From positions 1-26,004 of IMG/VR virus record IMGVR_UViG_3300041809_003489: a stretch of DNA of 26,004 nucleotides. One strand, written 5' to 3'. The DNA is from a virus. The translations under genes were made by a program, and so were the position numbers. Numbering within the stretch: the first letter of the stretch is position 1; each line of letters opens with the position of its first letter. Shown here one piece after another: positions 15,673 through 21,810 of this stretch. Below the pieces are notes generated by a model. It had not been told where the DNA came from. It saw only the letters and a program-made list of their open reading frames with translations, and did no database searches.

Positions 15673-16083
15673 ATGGCAGAACCGATCCTCGATGACTACG
15701 AGAAGGAACTGGTACGATGGTTCGCACAGAAGTATCTCGACCACCAGGGCGATATGATCCGTGTTTGCGACTTGCCGCGCTTCACAGAGCTCGGCAAGGA
15801 GAAAGTTTCCTTAGCACGTACGAGGCTCACGGATTTTGGATTGATCAGGGCAGCAGGCTCTTTGGAAATCGAGGTCCTACCCGCCTGCGTCGAACTCGTC
15901 CATGCATGGGACAACCCGCCCATGCCCGACCGTTGGGAGGAAGCGACGAAGTGGTTCCGCAGCAAGTGGTGGTCGTTGCCTGTGCTGGTGGTGTTTGTAG
16001 GGCTGCCTGCACTGGTTACATGGATCGGGATGCTCAAGACCATCCTTGAGTGGATGGGCTTCATCAAGGGCAGTTCGCACTGA
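15673..16083 (+). CDS. Winged-helix-like protein with C-terminal membrane helix, copy 1
   Basis: The 136-residue protein has a helical N-terminal half (D-D-Y-E-K-E-L-V-R-W-F-A-Q-K-Y-L then L-G-K-E-K-V-S-L-A-R-T-R-L-T-D-F-G-L-I) that resembles a winged helix. After W-D-N-P-P comes a hydrophobic segment at about residues 105-130 (LPVLVVFVGLPALVTWIGML), a likely single membrane helix. It would sit on the inner face of the membrane, tail-anchored. The next gene is a clear paralogue. Its place after the tail genes is where holins are often found, but a winged-helix head is not holin-like. Confidence 0.65.
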   Translation: MAEPILDDYEKELVRWFAQKYLDHQGDMIRVCDLPRFTELGKEKVSLARTRLTDFGLIRAAGSLEIEVLPACVELVHAWDNPPMPDRWEEATKWFRSKWWSLPVLVVFVGLPALVTWIGMLKTILEWMGFIKGSSH

Positions 16084-16160
16084 GCCAGCAACGACCGGCA
16101 GGTCCCGCTCTTCATCGATGTGCTCGATACCTTTGGATGGCATCATTTCATGCGGGGTTC

Positions 16161-16610
16161 ATGATGGACGGTCAAGGCGACTACTCCGACACGGTTAAGC
16201 AGGCACTCAGGATGCAGTTCTCGGATTATGAGAAGGATGTGATCCGCTACTGTGCCAAATACTATGGCGAAAAAGACACCCTTGTAGAGATCGAAGGATT
16301 GCCGCATTCTAAGGAGCTTGGCACGGGGATTTGGGGCTTGGTTGATCGCCTTAGCCGGCTCAGGTTGCTTGGCAGTCCTGCCACTGCCGCACATAGAACC
16401 ATTCTGCCCGCTTGCGTCGAACTCGTCCACGCATGGGACAACCCGCCCCTGCCCGACTACCGGGACAAAGTGACCAAGTGGTTCTGGAGCAAGTGGTGGT
16501 CGGTGGGCATTTATCTCGTGGTCATCATTCTGCCTGCCTCAGTGGGCTACATCGTGATGCTGAAGACCGCCCTTGAATGGATGGGCGTCATAAAGGGCAG
16601 CTCGCACTGA
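16161..16610 (+). CDS. Winged-helix-like protein with C-terminal membrane helix, copy 2
   Basis: The protein is about 149 residues from the ATG at 16161; ATG at 16137 or 16164 are alternatives and no start has a strong ribosome site. The last 65 residues match copy 1 closely (C-V-E-L-V-H-A-W-D-N-P-P, then T-K-W-F-x-S-K-W-W-S, and L-E-W-M-G-x-I-K-G-S-S-H), while the N-terminal half has diverged. This indicates tandem duplication with conserved membrane part and changed head domain. Function unknown. It ends ten bases from the convergent leftward cassette. Confidence 0.62.
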   Translation: MMDGQGDYSDTVKQALRMQFSDYEKDVIRYCAKYYGEKDTLVEIEGLPHSKELGTGIWGLVDRLSRLRLLGSPATAAHRTILPACVELVHAWDNPPLPDYRDKVTKWFWSKWWSVGIYLVVIILPASVGYIVMLKTALEWMGVIKGSSH

Positions 16611-16620
16611 GCTGTTGTAA

Positions 16621-16866
16621 CTAGCAGGTACAGCCGTACTCCCCGAAGTCCTCTTGCTCGTGGCCGGAAAATGACCCGGAGTCCTCACTCCAGCTGCACA
16701 CCCAGTACCAGCCGTACTCCGGGTCGTACACCTGTTCGAATATCACCCGCACGTGGTCGCCGTGATGATGCCTTGAGGGTCCCGGGACCTTGTGCCTCTT
16801 GGGGCAGCACCAGATTTTCCCGATGAGCCTGCCCTCGTGATGGCAGGCGGGGCAACGTGAGATCAT
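16621..16866 (-). CDS. Zinc-ribbon protein
   Basis: The 81-residue protein has C-P-A-C-H-H near the start, then C-C-P-K-R-H, a His-rich stretch (S-R-H-H-H-G-D-H) and C-T-C at its end. The first part is a plausible zinc ribbon. Its ATG overlaps the stop of the membrane protein gene (ATGA), so it is the last gene of the leftward cassette. It resembles the rightward CxxC proteins in style rather than obvious sequence identity. No function can be assigned. Confidence 0.6.
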   Translation of the reverse strand: MISRCPACHHEGRLIGKIWCCPKRHKVPGPSRHHHGDHVRVIFEQVYDPEYGWYWVCSWSEDSGSFSGHEQEDFGEYGCTC

Positions 16867-17180
16867 TTCGTCTCCCTCCGGCTCTTGAGCAGCTCCTTGA
16901 CGTCGCTCTTGATTTCGCCAAGGGTCGTAAAGAGCTCCTTCTCAGTGACGACCTGCGCGGCGACGTGAGCCTGGTAGGACGTGTTGAGGGTTGCGGTGGA
17001 GCTCTCGGCACTGTTACCTGCCGCCAGCGCCATGCCCACCAGCACGATAAGGACCGTCAAGAGGATGCCCAGTGCCGAGAGTGCCCAGCGGGTCACGGTT
17101 TCGTTGCGCTGGCAGTGGAGCATCGGCACGTACTCTTCGGTGGTCGTGGTCGTCGGCATTGATTGTCCCTCTTGTGACAT
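16863..17180 (-). CDS. Single-pass membrane protein with coiled tail
   Basis: The 105-residue product has one strong membrane segment at about residues 33-55 (ALSALGILLTVLIVLVGMAL) and a charged helical end (VVTEKELFTTLGEIKSDVKELLKSRRE). The first ATG (17180) follows a TAGATAGGAT motif. A second ATG at 17159 has a GAGGG ribosome site and would remove seven residues. Topology by the positive-inside rule is unclear. It could be a holin-like or host-modification protein; no family is recognised. Confidence 0.65.
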   Translation of the reverse strand: MSQEGQSMPTTTTTEEYVPMLHCQRNETVTRWALSALGILLTVLIVLVGMALAAGNSAESSTATLNTSYQAHVAAQVVTEKELFTTLGEIKSDVKELLKSRRETK

Positions 17181-17183
17181 ATC

Positions 17184-17190
17184 CTATCTA
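17184..17190 (-). promoter_or_regulatory. TAGATAG motif before membrane protein gene
   Basis: On the minus strand TAGATAGGAT precedes the ATG at 17180, and its TAG is the stop codon of the 25-residue ORF. ATCCT and AGGAT flank the site and could pair. Confidence 0.5.
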
Positions 17191-17265
17191 TCCCAGCCGG
17201 GCGAGGATGCGGCAGAGCTGGGCGAGGAGGAGCTCAAGTGCTTGCATCAGTTCTTCCTCACTCAT
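17188..17265 (-). CDS. 25-residue coupled peptide
   Basis: The ORF starts inside the last codons of the nuclease gene (8-base overlap) and encodes a 25-residue Leu-rich amphipathic helix (MSEEELMQALELLLAQLC, then RILARLG). It fills the gap between nuclease and membrane protein genes exactly, and its stop is part of the TAGATAG motif. Translational coupling from the nuclease makes expression plausible. It could be a toxin-like, antitoxin-like or purely regulatory peptide. Confidence 0.45.
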   Translation of the reverse strand: MSEEELMQALELLLAQLCRILARLG

Positions 17266-17812
17266 AGCCCCGGCTCCTGGTTGCGCGGGAGAGCTCCCGC
17301 AAGGTCTTGAGCTCCTCCGGTAGCAAGGGTCTCACCTCATGCATGAGCTCCAAGGAGAAGTAGACAATGCCTCCCTGGTAGTTGTCCTCGACGTGGACCA
17401 GCCCCCGCCGCTCTACCTCGGGCTCACGCTCCAGCTCCCGGAAGCTCAGGCAGTAGATCCTTGCTTCTGATGGGTGTTCGTCGATGAACAGTAGGAGGAA
17501 GTCGATGAAGAGCGGGTCGTCCTTTGCCTTCTCATAGGCATCGAGGTAGGCGAGAAAATACTTGAGGCTAACGCCCGTGTCGGGGTAGAGGTTCCTGCGC
17601 GCCTTCGCCTTCGAGTCCCCGAGGATGTAGTGCCCGTCCTCGGCAGTGAACCGGTGGTCATAGTCGTGCGACCCCTCGGGGCAGAGCTCCCCGCCGCGCC
17701 ACGGTCCCAAGTGCTCGAACCCCTGCCCGGCGAACTCCGCCTTGATGAGATCCTCGGCATAGTCCCCATGCGACTGCCGTTGCAAGAATGTGCCTGCCAT
17801 AGTGCCTCCCAT
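17258..17812 (-). CDS. PD-(D/E)XK-like nuclease
   Basis: The product is 184 residues from the ATG at 17812. Motifs, numbered from that start, are a helix Y-A-E-D-L-I-K with E20, then H-D-Y-D with D50 and D52, then a strand ending G-D-S-K-A-K with D66 and K68. The order E, D, D-x-K fits the restriction-endonuclease-like fold. It would cut DNA, but specificity cannot be told. Three starts are possible: GTG at 17863, ATG at 17812 and ATG at 17800. Each ATG is preceded by the same GGGAGGCACT ribosome site because a 12-base unit is duplicated. It heads the leftward cassette. Alternatives are a resolvase-like or replication nuclease. Confidence 0.6.
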   Translation of the reverse strand: MGGTMAGTFLQRQSHGDYAEDLIKAEFAGQGFEHLGPWRGGELCPEGSHDYDHRFTAEDGHYILGDSKAKARRNLYPDTGVSLKYFLAYLDAYEKAKDDPLFIDFLLLFIDEHPSEARIYCLSFRELEREPEVERRGLVHVEDNYQGGIVYFSLELMHEVRPLLPEELKTLRELSRATRSRGYE

Positions 17813-17855
17813 AGTGCCTCCCACAAAAAAACGGCTTGAGCTTTCGCACGTTCTT

Positions 17856-17891
17856 TCAGGCACTCACGCAGGCACTCACTCCTTCTTTCAT
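17856..17891 (-). CDS. Possible 11-residue leader peptide
   Basis: The minus strand reads TAGATAAGG and then an ATG opening MKEGVSACVSA and a stop. The motif spacing is like that of true genes here. It overlaps the upstream GTG of the nuclease frame and contains a repeated GTGAGTGCCTG segment. It may be a leader peptide, or the motif may just be the promoter for the nuclease. Confidence 0.3.
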   Translation of the reverse strand: MKEGVSACVSA

Positions 17892-17893
17892 CC

Positions 17894-17900
17894 TTATCTA
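17894..17900 (-). promoter_or_regulatory. TAGATAA motif before leftward cassette
   Basis: Minus-strand TAGATAAGG lies immediately before an ATG at 17891. It is in the 68-base divergent region between the leftward cassette and the triple-HTH gene. Confidence 0.5.
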
Positions 17901-17914
17901 TGCACCAGCCCGCA

Positions 17915-17928
17915 AAAAATTCCGCAAG
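17915..17928 (+). promoter_or_regulatory. AAAAATTCCGC-AAG element, copy 1
   Basis: The sequence AAAAATTCCGCAAG, followed by TACTACATA, is nearly identical to 18966-18980. It lies between divergent genes, so it may be a shared operator or promoter element. Confidence 0.45.
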
Positions 17929-17968
17929 GACGCTACTACATATCTATAACCAACAACGGAGGTAGAAG

Positions 17969-18643
17969 ATGAAGGACAAGGAAATGGCGGGAAAGCTTGA
18001 CGACGAGAAGCTGGGCACGCTCTGGACGACAGCGGCAGTGGCGCGGGAGGTGGGAGTCTTCGATGCCACGTTCCGGGACTGGCGGAAGACCGGGAAGATA
18101 ACCGCCGCGCCCTCGGTCAAGCGGGGCAAGCGGTGGTTCTACACGGAAGAGCAGGTCGCCGAGCTGCTGCGGGAGGTCAAGCGGCGCGCCCTACGCCGTG
18201 CTGAGCGCGACCGGCACTACACGGGCATTCAGCTCGCCAAGGACCTGCAAGTACACCCGAATTCCTGGAGGATGCACCTCCGGCTCGGCAACCTCCCCAA
18301 GCCTGCCCTCGACGACCGCTACTACACCCACGAGCAGGCGCAGGCAATCCGGGCGTTTTTCAGCCACCGGGCGAAGCTCGCCCACGACTGCGGGCAGCTC
18401 TTCCCTGGCTTGCAGCAGCTCGGGGCGACCCGGAAGGAGGCGGAGTGGTGCATGGGGCACAAGTCCCTGTGGCTCGACCTCGACCAGCCGTTCCTCGGCG
18501 GGCGCGGGAAGAAGTCCCGCTACTACAGCTGGCAGCAGCTCACCAAGATACTCCGCCGGTGCCGGCTGATGAGACCTACCCTCAACCCCCGGGCACAACA
18601 GCGAGGTGGCGAGATGGCGAAGACCAAGAAGGGGGAAAAATGA
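17969..18643 (+). CDS. Regulator with three MerR-like DNA-binding units
   Basis: The 224-residue protein appears to contain three tandem winged-helix units of MerR/excisionase type. Unit 1 is about residues 18-70 (TAAVAREVGVFDATFRDW, ending W-F-Y-T-E-E-Q-V-A-E-L). Unit 2 is about 84-135 (Y-T-G-I-Q-L-A-K-D-L-Q-V, ending Y-Y-T-H-E-Q-A-Q-A-I). Unit 3 is about 150-200 (GATRKEAEWC, ending Y-Y-S-W-Q-Q-L-T-K-I-L). Each ends with an aromatic pair and a helix, the wing pattern of the family. It has a good GGAGG site. It stands first in the rightward early region and overlaps the next gene (ATGA). It could be the main transcriptional switch or an origin-binding protein. A TGGCGA repeat lies near its 3' end. 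Confidence 0.65.
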   Translation: MKDKEMAGKLDDEKLGTLWTTAAVAREVGVFDATFRDWRKTGKITAAPSVKRGKRWFYTEEQVAELLREVKRRALRRAERDRHYTGIQLAKDLQVHPNSWRMHLRLGNLPKPALDDRYYTHEQAQAIRAFFSHRAKLAHDCGQLFPGLQQLGATRKEAEWCMGHKSLWLDLDQPFLGGRGKKSRYYSWQQLTKILRRCRLMRPTLNPRAQQRGGEMAKTKKGEK

Positions 18644-18942
18644 TCGACGAGAACCTCAAGGCGGAGCTCCTTGCCGAAGCAGCCCGCAAGCCCGTGCGGC
18701 AGTACACCCAGCTCGACGGGTTCCTGGATCAGGAGCCCGATTGCCTGATGAAGCCCGATGAGGACGGCGACTGCCTCTTCGCCGGCAGGACCCACGAGCT
18801 CCGCAACACCGACCTCCCGGTGAGAGTCCAGGTCCTCCGGGGCACCAAGCCCGAGGACGTCGCCCGGCTCCTCCGCAAGTTCGCCAAGTGGATCGACAGG
18901 GACCCCGAACTCCTAGAATCCCTCTGGGAAAAGCCCTGCTAG
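18640..18942 (+). CDS. Small acidic unknown protein
   Basis: The 100-residue protein starts at the ATG overlapping the upstream stop, after a GGGGGA-type ribosome site. It has a helical start (LKAELLAEAARK), an Asp-rich centre (D-Q-E-P-D-C-L-M-K-P-D-E-D-G-D-C) and a helical end (DVARLLRKFAKWIDRD). No family is recognised. Its coupling to the triple-HTH gene suggests a partner or early function. Confidence 0.6.
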   Translation: MIDENLKAELLAEAARKPVRQYTQLDGFLDQEPDCLMKPDEDGDCLFAGRTHELRNTDLPVRVQVLRGTKPEDVARLLRKFAKWIDRDPELLESLWEKPC

Positions 18943-18965
18943 CGGCGACAGCAAAAATCAGCTTG

Positions 18966-18980
18966 AAAAATTCCGCCAAG
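18966..18980 (+). promoter_or_regulatory. AAAAATTCCGCCAAG element, copy 2
   Basis: This repeats the 17915 element with one extra C and is followed by ATTACATAA, near the 19024 start. A TTGAAA sequence just upstream could be a -35 box, but no well-spaced -10 box is clear. Confidence 0.45.
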
Positions 18981-19023
18981 ATCCGACAGGATAACTATTA
19001 CATAACAAGAGGAGGGCAAGAGC

Positions 19024-19215
19024 ATGAGGACCAACAGGCACAAGGACGGGACGACCAAGAGCTACCCCATCGAGTCCCTCAACGTACCCGAGGGGACGGG
19101 AGCCCTGGTACGCAGGCTTGCCGAAGAGCGGAAAACCTCCGCCTACCAGCTCGCCGGGGAAATCATCCGGCAGTGGGCGGAGACCCATGAGGCGGAGCTG
19201 CTAGATACCCAGTGA
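19024..19215 (+). CDS. Ribbon-helix-helix-like small protein
   Basis: The 63-residue protein has a polar beta-like start (S-Y-P-I-E-S-L-N-V-P) and two helices (ALVRRLAEERKT and YQLAGEIIRQWAETH) in the order of MetJ/Arc-type DNA-binding proteins. A strong GGAGG site precedes it. It lies just before the polymerase-like gene and could control it. The call is by layout only. Confidence 0.55.
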   Translation: MRTNRHKDGTTKSYPIESLNVPEGTGALVRRLAEERKTSAYQLAGEIIRQWAETHEAELLDTQ

Positions 19216-19229
19216 ACAGCAACAAAAAT

Positions 19230-19259
19230 GCCCACGGGTCCCGCCAAGAACCCGTGGGC
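19230..19259. terminator. 10-bp hairpin before polymerase-like gene
   Basis: GCCCACGGGT (19230-19239) pairs perfectly with ACCCGTGGGC (19250-19259). In the rightward sense there is no T-tract after it, and an AAGGA ribosome site follows. In the leftward sense it is followed by TTTTT, so it would terminate antisense transcription. It covers the first codons if the ATG at 19228 were used. Confidence 0.6.
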
Positions 19260-19269
19260 GAAAGGAAAG

Positions 19270-20778
19270 ATGCCTACTCAATATAGCCCAGCCGAACTCA
19301 GAAAAGCAAACGGAAGAACCGTCAAGGGCTTCAAGTCGTACCCCGAGGCAGAACGTCACGGCTACTTCAGCGCCAAGAACCTCAAGCAGAAGTTCGGGCT
19401 CTCCGTCCCCGAGCGCGTCCTCCCGCTCTATGATGCAACCGTGAGCACCAACTGGGGCGCGAAGGCGGTCTACACCCTCAAGCAGTGCCGGAAGCCCGAG
19501 GAAGTACGTCGAGAAACCTCTCCGGCGCAAATCCCGGAGATCCCCGATCACTATAAACCTTCTTCTCCTCCTCCCTCCCCTCCCCATTACGATATGGATC
19601 ATGTCGTAATCCAGGAAAGTTTAAGGTACTTACGTCAAGAGACACCCGAGACGGAGAATAAGGACTTACGGCGACGGAAGACCTACCTCCCGGAGCACCT
19701 CGACCTTGAGAAGGCGCTGCCCGAACTGGTAGCCGTCAAGCCCCAAGTCGAGAGCCTCCTCGACATCCTGCACCGCCGACGTATCCAGGAGAAGCTCGGG
19801 CGCGAGGACTTCGTGCCCCTCAAGGCCCGCTACCTTCAGGACCAGCTCGGCTGGGACGCATCAAGAAAGCCTCTGTGGGACTCAATCCGTGAGCCTCTGC
19901 TCCTAAGCGGGCTCTTGGAGTGCGACCACCACTATGAGAAGGGCACGAAGTGCTTCGGCTACCGGCTCGGTGAGAAGTACCGCCAAGAGAAGACTGTCCT
20001 CGTCGAGACTCAAGCCCCCAAGGCCCGCCGCAAGGACCAGGAGAAGCCCACGCTCCCCGTCCATAAGCAGCTCGTCGCCAACCTCCAGAGTATCACCCTC
20101 GACCCGTCATGGCACGAGGACGTGCCGAGCGAGCGCTTCCAGGACTGCTGCCAGATGATCGACGACCGGCAGTGGTGGTGGAGGCTCAAGGACGAGAGCG
20201 GGCACCGCTTCCACTGGAACCTCACCAATACCCCCAGGGACGCCAAGAAGTACATCCGCGTTGACGGCACGAGCCCCGTGGAGATCGACATCAGCAACTC
20301 CCAGCTCTGGGCGCTCGCCATGCTGCTCAAGCAGCGCGGCACAGCAGGCTGCGAGGAGTTCATCCGCTTTGCCGAGCGCGGCGAGTTCTACGACCACTTC
20401 ACCCGCCACGGGTTCTCCCGCCAGGAGGTCAAGGACGAGTTCCGGGAGAACATCCTCTTCAAGCGCAACGGCTACCAGAGCCGCATCAAGACCGCCTTCA
20501 AGCAGGAGTTCCCGGCGGTCAACGCAGCCATGGAGAAGTGGAAGGAGAAGGACCCGAAGACCTTCGCCAAGCTCCTCCAGCGCACCGAGGCAAAGTTCTG
20601 CATCTACACCGTAGCCGAGCGGCTCTGCCGCATGGGGATCTGGTGCGTCACCATCCATGACTCCTTCCTGGTTTTACCCGATGACCGGGAAGCTGCTATA
20701 AACACGATCCAAGAAGCGGCGCGAGAACTCGGCATGACCATCACCAACAAGGTCAAGGACTATGGACTCCACGACTAA
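19270..20778 (+). CDS. Divergent family-A DNA-polymerase-like protein, probable replicase
   Basis: The 502-residue protein has a basic N-terminus, a Pro/Ser linker near residues 90-105, a winged-helix-like segment near 187-238 (ending F-G-Y-R-L-G-E-K-Y), and a C-terminal palm-like region. Motif A is V-E-I-D-I-S-N-S-Q with D340. A motif B-like helix has R384-x3-K388 and later N-G-Y. Motif C is C-V-T-I-H-D-S-F with H463 and D464. The order and the HD pair match Pol I-type polymerases, but the protein lacks the exonuclease domain and is shorter. It probably replicates or primes phage DNA. The start at 19270 has an AAGGA site and is preferred over 19228, which lies at a hairpin. The alternative is an inactive polymerase-derived initiator. 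Confidence 0.65.
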   Translation: MPTQYSPAELRKANGRTVKGFKSYPEAERHGYFSAKNLKQKFGLSVPERVLPLYDATVSTNWGAKAVYTLKQCRKPEEVRRETSPAQIPEIPDHYKPSSPPPSPPHYDMDHVVIQESLRYLRQETPETENKDLRRRKTYLPEHLDLEKALPELVAVKPQVESLLDILHRRRIQEKLGREDFVPLKARYLQDQLGWDASRKPLWDSIREPLLLSGLLECDHHYEKGTKCFGYRLGEKYRQEKTVLVETQAPKARRKDQEKPTLPVHKQLVANLQSITLDPSWHEDVPSERFQDCCQMIDDRQWWWRLKDESGHRFHWNLTNTPRDAKKYIRVDGTSPVEIDISNSQLWALAMLLKQRGTAGCEEFIRFAERGEFYDHFTRHGFSRQEVKDEFRENILFKRNGYQSRIKTAFKQEFPAVNAAMEKWKEKDPKTFAKLLQRTEAKFCIYTVAERLCRMGIWCVTIHDSFLVLPDDREAAINTIQEAARELGMTITNKVKDYGLHD

Positions 20779-20953
20779 GCAGGCAATCTTCCAAGAGGCG
20801 ACCCTCGACGGGTCCAGCGACGGCACCACCACCGTAACGTACCAGGAGTACATGAGGCAGCGCCGGGCAAGGTTCGAGGCGGTCATCGGCTACAAGGTGC
20901 GCGACACCGAGCTCCTCGACTGGATGATCTACCACGCAGAGAAGGACGACTGA
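20762..20953 (+). CDS. Small acidic unknown protein
   Basis: The 63-residue protein overlaps the polymerase-like gene's end by 17 bases, so is probably coupled to it. It contains YQEYMRQRRARFEAVIGYKV and ends in Glu, Lys and Asp. No family is recognised; a small polymerase partner is possible by position only. Confidence 0.5.
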   Translation: MDSTTKQAIFQEATLDGSSDGTTTVTYQEYMRQRRARFEAVIGYKVRDTELLDWMIYHAEKDD

Positions 20954-20970
20954 GGGACAATGGAAAAACG

Positions 20971-21010
20971 CCTCCGGCACTCGATAGATAGGTAAGAGGA
21001 GAACCGGAGG
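20971..21010 (+). promoter_or_regulatory. TAGATAG motif in hairpin before RHH-like gene
   Basis: CCTCCGG (20971-20977) pairs with CCGGAGG (21004-21010). The motif TAGATAG (20985-20991) lies in the 26-base loop. The right arm contains the ribosome site of the gene at 21019, so the hairpin would block translation. Confidence 0.65.
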
Positions 21011-21018
21011 GCAGTACG

Positions 21019-21231
21019 ATGAGCAAGCGGATCACCGTAACCGTGGACGAAAAACTTGAGCGGCACCTCCGCGCCGTCGCTCATTTCCGGCGGCAGGCGT
21101 GGCATGAGTTCATGGTAGACCTGCTCAGCAAGGGCAGCGAGTACGGCGAGGCATCCTACACCGTCAAGAGGTTCCCCCGGCATAGCCCAGCCGTGACCAA
21201 TGAAGAGCTAGCCAAGGCGCTGGGCTGGTGA
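21019..21231 (+). CDS. Ribbon-helix-helix-like protein
   Basis: The 70-residue protein starts with an R-I-T-V-T-V-D-E strand, followed by a helix (LERHLRAVAHFRRQ) and a second helix (WHEFMVDLLSKGS), the CopG/Arc layout. It ends with T-N-E-E-L-A-K-A-L-G-W. A GGAGG site precedes it but is held in a hairpin with the TAGATAG motif in its loop. It ends exactly where the convergent gene ends. It is probably a transcriptional repressor or autoregulator. Confidence 0.65.
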   Translation: MSKRITVTVDEKLERHLRAVAHFRRQAWHEFMVDLLSKGSEYGEASYTVKRFPRHSPAVTNEELAKALGW

Positions 21232-21444
21232 TTAGGACGGAGCCCGCCGTAGAACCGCAGAGACCCTTCGCCCGTCCCTCTTGGGTCGAGTGTGCTGGCC
21301 GTCGAGTACGTACCCCCGCACGGTCTCCGGCACTCCAGGTATGAGCCCCCGAACCGCCCGGGACATCGAGCATCGCTGGCGGCGAGCATAGGCAGCCAGC
21401 GCCTCGAACTGGTCCTCGGTCATGTAGATGCAGGCAATCCTCAT
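21232..21444 (-). CDS. Ribbon-helix-helix-like protein, leftward
   Basis: The 70-residue protein starts R-I-A-C-I-Y-M-T-E-D-Q-F-E-A-L-A-A-Y-A-R and has a strongly basic end. A short strand followed by a helix fits ribbon-helix-helix regulators, though the second helix is short (SRAVRGLIPG). It is convergent with the 21019 gene with no spacer. Its start follows TAAATAGGGC, a one-base variant of the recurrent motif, within a 9-bp inverted repeat. It could be a lysogeny-type regulator because it is read opposite to the replication genes. Confidence 0.55.
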   Translation of the reverse strand: MRIACIYMTEDQFEALAAYARRQRCSMSRAVRGLIPGVPETVRGYVLDGQHTRPKRDGRRVSAVLRRAPS

Positions 21445-21467
21445 GCCCTATTTATCCCGAGGATTGC
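21434..21467 (-). promoter_or_regulatory. TAAATAG motif inside 9-bp inverted repeat
   Basis: GCAATCCTC (21434-21442) and GAGGATTGC (21459-21467) are perfect inverted copies. Between them, on the minus strand, lies TAAATAGGGC followed by the ATG. The start codon itself is at the edge of the stem. Confidence 0.65.
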
Positions 21468-21778
21468 TTGAATGGCGATCAGATCGCCAGGGCTGCCGCT
21501 CATGCACAGCTCAGCCGAAGCCCGGGAACCTCGACTCCCAAGCCCGGCGGAACCACTTCCGCGCCCTCCGCGCCCTCTACTCTGCAAACGGCTCTGCAAA
21601 TTCAAGCCCACCTCCAGCCGTTCCCTAGCAACCAGCCCCGAGGCAATTAGCCTCCGCACCTATACCCCGCCACCTGCCCACCTTAACGGGTTATTGTAGT
21701 ACCACCAGAATAGGGCTAGGATGCGTTCGAGGTGCTAGGTGGTGTCCCAGGAGGCTTAGACCCCTCCGAATTGATCCT

Positions 21779-21810
21779 GGGGCATTCTAGGGGCATTGTG
21801 GGGCATCCTA
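21779..21810 (+). repeat. Three iteron-like GGGGCATnnT units
   Basis: GGGGCATTCTA, GGGGCATTGT and GGGGCATCCTA start at 21779, 21790 and 21800. Spacing of 10-11 bases would put them on the same face of the helix, as expected of a protein-binding array. A ribbon-helix-helix or MerR-like protein encoded here could be the binder. Confidence 0.5.

Noticed and set aside
16863-17180. Firm holin call for the membrane protein
   Set aside because: A single membrane helix with a charged tail is compatible with a holin, but it is read opposite to the late genes and no endolysin is nearby.
21428-21699. Short forward frames in the non-coding region
   Set aside because: Three overlapping Ser/Pro/Arg-rich frames with no ribosome sites; none resembles a protein.
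21779-21810. CRISPR array
   Set aside because: The units are 10-11 bases with no spacers, so they are iteron-like rather than CRISPR repeats.
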